In this document: positions 53,947 through 64,000 of the stretch, piece after piece | Numbering within the stretch: the first letter of the stretch is position 1 | Layout: each line of letters begins with the position of its first letter | Assembly (NCBI GenBank): GCA_947258435.1 | Contig: CAMYID010000024.1 | Span: forward strand, 62,001-126,000 | DNA: 64,000 bases | Direction of reading: 5' to 3' | From: an uncultured Alphaproteobacteria bacterium | Lineage (GTDB): Bacteria > Pseudomonadota > Alphaproteobacteria > UBA11222 | Made by a program: the position numbers and the translations under genes | Notes under the pieces: generated by a model | What the model was told of the DNA's origin: nothing | Database searches by the model: none | What the model saw: only the letters and a program-made list of their open reading frames with translations

Positions 53947-53977
53947 GCCTGCGGCCCGGCTATCATGGGCCGCAGGC
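53947..53977 (+). terminator. Strong 11-bp hairpin after ftsZ without T run
   Basis: GCCTGCGGCCC (53947-53957) pairs with GGGCCGCAGGC (53967-53977) around a 9-base loop. No T run follows on either strand, so it is not a classic terminator; it may stabilise the ftsZ 3' end or slow read-through into lpxC. Confidence 0.6.
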
Positions 53978-54094
53978 GTCCGATTGCCGTAACAAAACGA
54001 AATAAAGAGTGATTTGAGGCAATTAGGTGGGGCTGATAGCAAGTAATCACGCATGAATCAGTGTGATTCGCTATGATCAGAGAATTGGAGTGCG

Positions 54095-55078
54095 GTGTTG
54101 GGTGAGGGGTTTGAAAAATCGGGGCAGGTAGAGTTTGGCGGCGTTTTTCAGACGACGTTGCGCAACCGCGTTAACTGTACCGGTATCGGCCTGCATTCGG
54201 GTCAGCCTGTGCAGATGAGCCTGCACCCGGCGGAAGCTGATCACGGCATCGTATTTCTGCGGAGCGATCTGGTCGGGGCCGAAGGGCGGCAGCACGCCGA
54301 CTGTCTTGTGCCTGCCCGGTTCGACGCAATCAGCGATACGACCCTGGGCAGCACTGTCGTCAACGCACAGGGTGTGAGTGTCGCGACTGTGGAACATCTG
54401 ATGTCTGCGTTCGCCGGGCTGCGGATCGATAATGTCCTTGTCGAGCTGGACGGGCCGGAGGTGCCGGTATTTGATGGCAGTGCCGAGCCGTTCCTGTTCC
54501 TGCTTGAGTGCGCGGGGATCTGCGCGCTTGATGCGCCGCGCAGCTATATCCGCATCTTGCAGCCGATCACCTTTGAAGAAGATGGCAAGCGTGTCACGCT
54601 AGCGCCTTATGACGGGTTTTCGGTTGGCCTGGAAATCGAATTCGACAGTGCCGCGATTGGCCGGCAATCCTATGAAATCGATCTGGAAACAGGCAGTTTC
54701 AAGAATGAAATCGCCCGCGCGCGGACTTTCGGATTTTTGCAGGATCTTGAATATATGCAATCCCTGGGGCTTGCGCAGGGGGGATCACTCGACAATGCGG
54801 TCGTGTTGGACAAGGATGTCGTCCTGAACAGCGACGGCCTGCGCTACAATGATGAATTTGTGCGCCATAAGATCCTTGATGCAATTGGTGATCTGTATCT
54901 GGCAGGGCATGCGATTATCGGCAAGTTCCACGGCGTCTGTTCGGGACATGCGATGAATAACAAGTTGCTGCGTGTATTATTCGCCAATGCCGACAAATGG
55001 GAACTGACGAACCGTTCAGTCGCGGGTATGCAGTTTGTTGCCCCCGGCCGCCTGCTTGAGCAGGGCGTCGCCGCCTAG
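54095..55078 (+). CDS. lpxC: UDP-3-O-acyl-GlcNAc deacetylase
   Basis: 327 residues. Zinc enzyme for the committed step of lipid A. Zn ligands His101 (VEHLMSAF), His258 and Asp262 (HKILD), and catalytic His285 (GHAMN) are at the E. coli spacing. GTG start at 54095 after GGAG. Located downstream of ftsZ as in many proteobacteria. Confidence 0.96.
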   Translation: MLGEGFEKSGQVEFGGVFQTTLRNRVNCTGIGLHSGQPVQMSLHPAEADHGIVFLRSDLVGAEGRQHADCLVPARFDAISDTTLGSTVVNAQGVSVATVEHLMSAFAGLRIDNVLVELDGPEVPVFDGSAEPFLFLLECAGICALDAPRSYIRILQPITFEEDGKRVTLAPYDGFSVGLEIEFDSAAIGRQSYEIDLETGSFKNEIARARTFGFLQDLEYMQSLGLAQGGSLDNAVVLDKDVVLNSDGLRYNDEFVRHKILDAIGDLYLAGHAIIGKFHGVCSGHAMNNKLLRVLFANADKWELTNRSVAGMQFVAPGRLLEQGVAA

Positions 55079-55282
55079 CAGCCTGTTTGTCGGATCTCTT
55101 TCCTTCATGAAATAGTTTGCCGCTTGTCGCCGGACGGGTGCTGCGGTAAGAATCATCCAGATTGACTTGGCGCCTATCGCTGCCGGAATGAGGTGGCGCG
55201 CGCAGAATATTCACATATCCTGTATCTGTGCGGAAGCAGCAGGCCAGTTTGTGAGGCAATAGGGATTGCATTTCGGTTGAAG

Positions 55283-56131
55283 ATGGTCCGCGCAAAAAAA
55301 TCAAGCCAACTACAATTCGTACAAGCTGGTGCGGCGTGTGCCGTTGCGCTTTGTATCTTGCTGCTTGCCGGGTGTAATTCGGCGGGTCCGAAGGAAGTCG
55401 AATATGTCGAGCGGCCTGTAGAGGTGATTTACAATCAGGCGATCGACGAGCTGCAGAAAAAACGCTACTTCCAGGCGGCCGAGCAGTTCGATGAGGTGGA
55501 ACGTCAGCATCCCTATTCGGTCTGGGCGCGCCGGTCCATGTTGATGGCGGCCTATGCCAAATATCAGATGAATGAATATGACACGGCGATTTTATCGGCG
55601 CAGCGCTTCATCTCGCTGCATCCGGGCAATCGTGATGTGGCCTATGCCTATTATCTGATCGGCGTCAGCTATTACGAACAGATTTCCGATGTCGGGCGCG
55701 ATCAACGGATGACCCGTGAAGCGCTGCGGGCCTTGCGGGAAGTTGTCCGCCGGTTTCCAAGTACCGACTATGCCAGGGATGCGCGTTTCAAGATCGATCT
55801 GACGCGTGACCATCTGGCGGGCAAGGAGATGGCGGTCGGGCGCTATTATCTCAAGCGTGGCGAGGTGCTGGCGGCGCTGAACCGTTTCAAGGCTGTCATT
55901 GCACAATATCAGACCACAACCCATACCCCCGAGGCATTGCACCGGCTGACCGAAGCATATCTTGCACTTGGTGTTATTGATGAGGCGCAGACCGCCGCCG
56001 CCGTTTTGGGATATAATTTCCCCAGCAGCGATTGGTATATGGACAGCTATGCCTTGCTGACAGGCCGTAATTTGCGTCCCGAGAAAAACGACAAGTCCTG
56101 GATCAGTCGTGCTTTCGATGGATTTGGATAG
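55283..56131 (+). CDS. bamD: Outer membrane assembly lipoprotein BamD
   Basis: 282 residues with signal peptide and lipobox LLAGC (lipid Cys31). TPR repeats follow (YNQAIDELQKKRYFQAAEQF and others). BamD works with BamA in beta-barrel assembly. ATG 55283; an earlier in-frame start would precede the signal by 30 unconserved residues. A 204-bp gap from lpxC holds a possible TTGACT-like -35 element near 55163, but no convincing -10. Confidence 0.93.
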   Translation: MVRAKKSSQLQFVQAGAACAVALCILLLAGCNSAGPKEVEYVERPVEVIYNQAIDELQKKRYFQAAEQFDEVERQHPYSVWARRSMLMAAYAKYQMNEYDTAILSAQRFISLHPGNRDVAYAYYLIGVSYYEQISDVGRDQRMTREALRALREVVRRFPSTDYARDARFKIDLTRDHLAGKEMAVGRYYLKRGEVLAALNRFKAVIAQYQTTTHTPEALHRLTEAYLALGVIDEAQTAAAVLGYNFPSSDWYMDSYALLTGRNLRPEKNDKSWISRAFDGFG

Positions 56132-56141
56132 GGGATATTAG

Positions 56142-59971
<3,830 letters not shown>

Positions 59972-59989
59972 CGGGATACGGCTTATCAA

Positions 59990-60679
59990 TCATGTAATGG
60001 CGGGTTTGAGAACTTCTGTCGTGATCGGGCGAAATTCGCGGGCGATATATTGCCGTGAGCGCCAGACAAAACCGGATTGCCTGTCTACCCAGTAGTAATT
60101 TTCAAACTTCCAGTTGGCATAGCGTGCTTCGCATTTTTCGCGCAGCACCAGGGTATTGAAAGTCATTTCCAGTATTTCGATTGCTTCTTCTCCGGCAAGT
60201 TCGAAAACCGAATCAATCGTATAGGTCTTTCTTTGCGCATTTTCGGCAATGGTCTGCGTGTGTGAAAAGCCGACGGCATTTCTGATCAGGTGGGGATTAT
60301 TCGCCAGCGGATCAGGGGTGAGATAGGACGTCTCCACCACTGCGCTGGGAATGCCGACCACCGTCACGACCCGCCCCGCACGGGTTACCAGTGAGATATT
60401 GTCGCCTGTAACCCAGATCAGGTTTTTGTTTCGTTTTGTATTCAGGACGACAAGAACCGGCGGACCGTTGCCGATCCGTGCGCGCATTGTCGCGTAAGGC
60501 AAGTCCGAAATATATTGCCGGCTGATCTCATCACCAGGCAGGCCTGTCGTCAGAAAACGCCCGGTATCGATAAGTGACTGTAGATACCCCTGATTGCCGC
60601 ATCCGGCTAGTGGAACCGAGGTCAGGCCTGACAGGAATAATCGTCGGCTGATCCGCGCCGGATTTGCGTGCTGGGCCAT
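59990..60679 (-). CDS. yjbF: YjbF/GfcB-type lipoprotein, surface polysaccharide export
   Basis: 229 residues with a signal and lipobox PLAGC (lipid Cys27). The mature domain, ISRQYISDLPYATMRARIGN to KPAIT, resembles YjbF of the E. coli yjbEFGH operon, an outer-membrane lipoprotein for extracellular polysaccharide. An ATG at 60679 fits the family N-terminus; upstream in-frame codons are not conserved. It is divergent from the yjbH gene. yjbE and yjbG are not seen. Confidence 0.82.
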   Translation of the reverse strand: MAQHANPARISRRLFLSGLTSVPLAGCGNQGYLQSLIDTGRFLTTGLPGDEISRQYISDLPYATMRARIGNGPPVLVVLNTKRNKNLIWVTGDNISLVTRAGRVVTVVGIPSAVVETSYLTPDPLANNPHLIRNAVGFSHTQTIAENAQRKTYTIDSVFELAGEEAIEILEMTFNTLVLREKCEARYANWKFENYYWVDRQSGFVWRSRQYIAREFRPITTEVLKPAIT

Positions 60680-60869
60680 AGACTGAAATTCTCGCGACGA
60701 AACAGACGTGTTTGGGCAACGCTTTCTCTCACAATAAGCAGGATTGCCAAAGTCTTTATAGCGGGCTTGGACGGTGTTTGCTATGAGAAGGGGCGAGATC
60801 ATATATCAGCAGGGGAGCCGGAAGGCATTGGCTACAGATTCAAGCAAAAATTCAGGGTAACATTACCAC

Positions 60870-63734
60870 GTGCCTGGACCCCTGTTTGATAATCTGTCGC
60901 GCCTATTACAGATAGCTGTTTTATCTGTGACAGTTGCTGTTTTTGTATCGTCAGCCACCCTTGCAGAAGAGTTTCCGCATTCACCAAGCGATCTCGGTCC
61001 CACGGGCTTGATGAACATGCCGACGGCGCGGATGGCTGACGATGGCGAATTCAATGCCGGTGTGTCATATGTCAGCCCGTTCCGGCGCTATTTTCTGTCC
61101 TGGCAGGTTTTCCCCGCAGCACAGCTGACTTTTCGCTATACAGACAAACGGCGTGAAAATGGTCAACCGCCGACTTCGTCGGTGCCAACCAATGAAGACT
61201 TTTTTAAAGGTATTGTCGGATCGAGTGAAACAGATATTTATCTGGACCGGGGGTTCGATCTGAAGTTGCGATTGCTGCATGAGGGCGAATATGCCCCCCA
61301 ACTCGTCTTGGGTTTTCAGGATTTTATCGGAACTGGTTTATTCAGTGGTGAATATCTGGTTGCCAGCAAGCGGTATCAGGATTTCGATTTTACGGGTGGG
61401 TTTGGCTGGGGGGTTTTTGCGGGGCGCAATCAGCTGTCCAATCCCCTTGCGGAATTTTCGGATGGCTTCCGCGACCGCCCAGGATTTGAAGGGCTTGGTG
61501 GGGAAGCCAATTTCGGTACGCTGTTTCGGGGAAATAATATCGGGTTTTTCGGCGGTGTTGAATATTATACGCCATTTCGCGGTCTCACGCTGAAAGCGGA
61601 ATTTGACAGTTCACCACAACGCCGTTTTGTTGTCGACCAGTTCATTGACAGGGACTCACCGATTAATTTTGGCTTTAACTACCGGCCATTCGACTTCCTG
61701 AATTTCGCGATGGGTTGGGAACGCGGGAATGCATTGATGGCGCGTGTTGCCGTTCGCGCAAATATGCATCAATCCGACATGACAAAGAACGATCCGGTGC
61801 CCAAACCAGTTGCGCCGCGCCCGGCTGCCTGGGGGAGCGTGCCGACAAATCCAAAACAGGCAGACTTGGCCCACATGCAGCGCTTGCCGCGCTATGCAAC
61901 AGCCAGCGGGCCGGTTTCTGTCACCGTCAGCCAGCCTCCGGCCGCAATGTCGACAGCTCAGACAGGCGATAGCGCGGGGGTTGATGCCGTTTTTGCACGT
62001 TTTTCGAAATCGGGTTTTGAAATACTTGATATCGAATATATCGCTGCAAGCGCAATTGTCACCTTGTCGGGCGCCGATCCGGCGCGCATAGAACCTGAGG
62101 ATGCTTTGGCGCTTCTGGATCTGGCCGGCGCTGGGCGGGCCAGTATCTGGCTTGTCAGTGCTGACCCGGCATACCGTGCGACCTCGCCAATTGAAATTCG
62201 CCGGCAGCAATTTGCGCAGGCACAATCAACGGACCGGTTGTTTGCCGCAGTCGCTGAAATGGGCATGGCGATCGATGCATTCGATATGACCGGCGACCGG
62301 GTATGGGTGACGGTACGTGCAGCATATCCGATTGAGACGTCACAAGCCCGGCAAGTTGCGCAAAATGTTCTGACGCATCTTGCGCCGATGGTGAGTGAGG
62401 TGACGTTGATCGCTTATGGCCCGGCGGCGGCGCAGCAGACAGTCGCGGTCATGCGTGAGGGGCACCGCGCACGGCAAGAGTATGGGCCATTGCCTGAAAC
62501 GCCGGAAATAGTCGCCAGAAAACAGCAGGTGGCGAAGGCAATTTTCGATGCGCTCGAAGGGGCCAAGTTCGGGGCGGAATCTGTTGCGCTGGAGCGCAAG
62601 CAGGCCACGATTTATGTCTCGAATGTCCGCTATCGGCAAAGTCATGAAAATATTATGCGAATCGCACGCATAGTTGCCAATGAGCTGCCGGCGGATATCG
62701 AGCGGATCACAATTGTGTTCGTCGTCGAGAATATCGCGGGTGACCGGATTACCCTGGCACGAAAAGATATTGAAGAGTTTGCCGTAACCCGCATCGGCGT
62801 AGCTGAACTTGTCGCGAATTCGCAACTGGAACGCTCCGCCAGGCACGACCCTGTTCGCAAGACGGCGTTCAGGAATGATCAATCATATCCCAACTTCCAG
62901 TATTTCATCCGGCCGAAGTTGCGGCAGCATCTGGGAAGCGTTGACGGTTTGATCCTTGCTGATTTGAATATCGCGCTTTCTGCCCGTGTCGGTCTTGCGC
63001 CGGGATTGTCATTGCGCGGCACGGCAGGCAAATTCGTGGCAGGTAATCTCGATGAGTTAACCACTGCCGGGACAAGCGCCCTGCCGCAGGTGCGGACGCT
63101 TATTCGCCGTTATCTTCAGGAAGGCCGGGATCATATTTCCAACTTGCAGATGGATTACATCGCAAATCCCGCCGACTATCTCTATACACGCCTGTCGGCG
63201 GGTATATTTGAATGGATGTATGGCGGTGTCGGCGGGGAGGTTCTTTACTGGCCTGATCAGTCCCCGATTGCGATCGGGGGTACCCTGAACTGGGTCAGGC
63301 AGCGCGATTTTGATCAGCTCTTTTCCTTCAGGGATTATGATACGGTCGAAGGGCATGCCACGATTTATTATCGTTTGCCATTCTATGACATGTTCACGCA
63401 GCTGCATGTTGGCCGTTTCCTGGCCAAGGACAAGGGCGCGACAATTGATATTTCGCGGCGCTTTGATTCAGGAATTTCCTTTGGCCTGTTCGCAACATTT
63501 ACCAATGTTTCCGCTGCAGATTTTGGGGAAGGCAGCTTCGACAAAGGCTTTTACATGAATGTGCCTTTCGATCTGTTCCTGAACCGTTCAAGTCGCAGGC
63601 ATGTTGCTTTTGCCTTCAAGCCCTTGACGCGTGATGGCGGGCAGCGTGTCGGCGTCGGGCCTGCGCTTTACAGTGTCGTTGAAAGTGGTAGTGCCGCTGA
63701 TTGGGGTACAAACTGGGGCAACGCACCCGATTAG
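60870..63734 (+). CDS. yjbH: YjbH-type outer membrane protein (exopolysaccharide-related)
   Basis: 954 residues, longer than E. coli YjbH (about 700). A signal peptide (about 1-33, cleavage after LAEE area) is followed by SDLGPTGLMNMPTARMADDG, the family entry block. The middle (about 300-480) has a Pro/Ala-rich linker and an extra domain before the C-terminal part, which reads as repeated beta strands ending in the outer-membrane barrel style. Start GTG 60870 is inferred from signal position; no ribosome site is seen. Likely partner of the divergent YjbF-type lipoprotein in polysaccharide secretion. Confidence 0.83.
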   Translation: MPGPLFDNLSRLLQIAVLSVTVAVFVSSATLAEEFPHSPSDLGPTGLMNMPTARMADDGEFNAGVSYVSPFRRYFLSWQVFPAAQLTFRYTDKRRENGQPPTSSVPTNEDFFKGIVGSSETDIYLDRGFDLKLRLLHEGEYAPQLVLGFQDFIGTGLFSGEYLVASKRYQDFDFTGGFGWGVFAGRNQLSNPLAEFSDGFRDRPGFEGLGGEANFGTLFRGNNIGFFGGVEYYTPFRGLTLKAEFDSSPQRRFVVDQFIDRDSPINFGFNYRPFDFLNFAMGWERGNALMARVAVRANMHQSDMTKNDPVPKPVAPRPAAWGSVPTNPKQADLAHMQRLPRYATASGPVSVTVSQPPAAMSTAQTGDSAGVDAVFARFSKSGFEILDIEYIAASAIVTLSGADPARIEPEDALALLDLAGAGRASIWLVSADPAYRATSPIEIRRQQFAQAQSTDRLFAAVAEMGMAIDAFDMTGDRVWVTVRAAYPIETSQARQVAQNVLTHLAPMVSEVTLIAYGPAAAQQTVAVMREGHRARQEYGPLPETPEIVARKQQVAKAIFDALEGAKFGAESVALERKQATIYVSNVRYRQSHENIMRIARIVANELPADIERITIVFVVENIAGDRITLARKDIEEFAVTRIGVAELVANSQLERSARHDPVRKTAFRNDQSYPNFQYFIRPKLRQHLGSVDGLILADLNIALSARVGLAPGLSLRGTAGKFVAGNLDELTTAGTSALPQVRTLIRRYLQEGRDHISNLQMDYIANPADYLYTRLSAGIFEWMYGGVGGEVLYWPDQSPIAIGGTLNWVRQRDFDQLFSFRDYDTVEGHATIYYRLPFYDMFTQLHVGRFLAKDKGATIDISRRFDSGISFGLFATFTNVSAADFGEGSFDKGFYMNVPFDLFLNRSSRRHVAFAFKPLTRDGGQRVGVGPALYSVVESGSAADWGTNWGNAPD

Positions 63735-63817
63735 AGCTTTACGCGGTCTGGCCAGGCAGGTGATCGCCCAGCTAGATTGACTTCAAATAAGAATAGGGCA
63801 GATCTGCAGAGAAAGCT

Positions 63818-64000
63818 CTAGCTTGCGCTGCGCAAAACGGAACTCACGATCCGCTCCAGATGGAACAGGGAGTTGCAAACCTGGACCTGATGGCAATAGG
63901 GAGTGAATTTCCGCATGACTGAGTCAGCATAGTTCCAGGTATTCTTTTCTTCCGGATTGAGCCACATGACCCATTTGGCACGGTCATAGATCTTCTTCAT
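63818..64000 (-). CDS. C-terminal fragment of a VWA/CoxE-like protein
   Basis: The last 60 residues of a gene that starts beyond the right edge. The segment RAKWVMWLNPEEKNTWN and the closing NSLFHLERIVSSVL resemble the C-terminus of CoxE-like VWA proteins, such as the one at 22438-23766, but the metal motif is outside the window. The stop lies within a 9-bp inverted repeat shared with the yjbH stop. Confidence 0.6.
   Translation of the reverse strand: MKKIYDRAKWVMWLNPEEKNTWNYADSVMRKFTPYCHQVQVCNSLFHLERIVSSVLRSAS

Overview
The window is a continuous stretch of an alphaproteobacterial chromosome with moderately high GC by eye and dense coding. Several families point to that class: a NadQ-type Nudix/winged-helix NAD regulator, an ELM1-family protein, a PAS_5-type PAS protein, a phasin, split XdhC accessory proteins, the sfsA-map-radC order, and an FtsZ tail ending in the alphaproteobacterial-style IPAFLRR peptide. 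The genus cannot be fixed from sequence alone. No phage, integron, insertion sequence or CRISPR array is visible.

Layout. (1) 1-4900, mostly minus strand: HD phosphohydrolase, tyrosine phosphatase, nadQ and nadA (its 3' end is cut by the window), with a 37-bp near-perfect palindrome in front of nadA; then a PAS protein and an Lrp/AsnC regulator. (2) 5100-9900, plus strand: ELM1-family protein, 2OG-Fe(II) oxygenase, an unrecognised 658-residue protein with four internal repeats, and an NADPH-dependent MDR reductase. (3) 9880-14900, minus strand: PatB/MalY-type aminotransferase, purB, radC, map, sfsA. (4) 15000-21400, plus strand: CinA-like protein, a small secreted protein, tRNA-Leu(UAA), AtuA-type protein, uracil-DNA-glycosylase-superfamily protein, lipoprotein hydrolase, methyltransferase. 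(5) 21500-26400: a maturation block for molybdenum hydroxylases (MoxR ATPase, CoxE-like VWA protein, split XdhC, MoeA/MobA-like fusion) with no structural hydroxylase gene in the window. (6) 26500-34600: SEL1 protein, rpsD, MFS transporter, lipoprotein, phasin, and three acyl-CoA enzymes (CoA transferase, dienoyl-CoA isomerase-like, MaoC hydratase). (7) 35100-60000: a complete, uninterrupted division and cell wall (dcw) cluster, mraZ to ftsZ, followed by lpxC, bamD, recN and ligA. (8) 60000-64000: divergent yjbF/yjbH-type surface polysaccharide genes and the C-terminal end of a second VWA-like protein.

How the genes work together. The dcw genes form one assembly line: MurE/F, MraY, MurD/G/C/B and Ddl build lipid II precursors, FtsL/I/W/Q/A/Z place and run septal synthesis, and LpxC and BamD serve the outer membrane. 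Eight junctions in the cluster are ATGA overlaps, which suggests translational coupling. Six helically phased YCCA repeats upstream of mraZ look like an MraZ autoregulatory array.

The best candidates for something undescribed are the ELM1/2OG-oxygenase/658-residue operon, the phased repeat array before mraZ, and the tandem 23-bp palindromic repeats before the small secreted protein. Most other genes are recognisable housekeeping or accessory functions.
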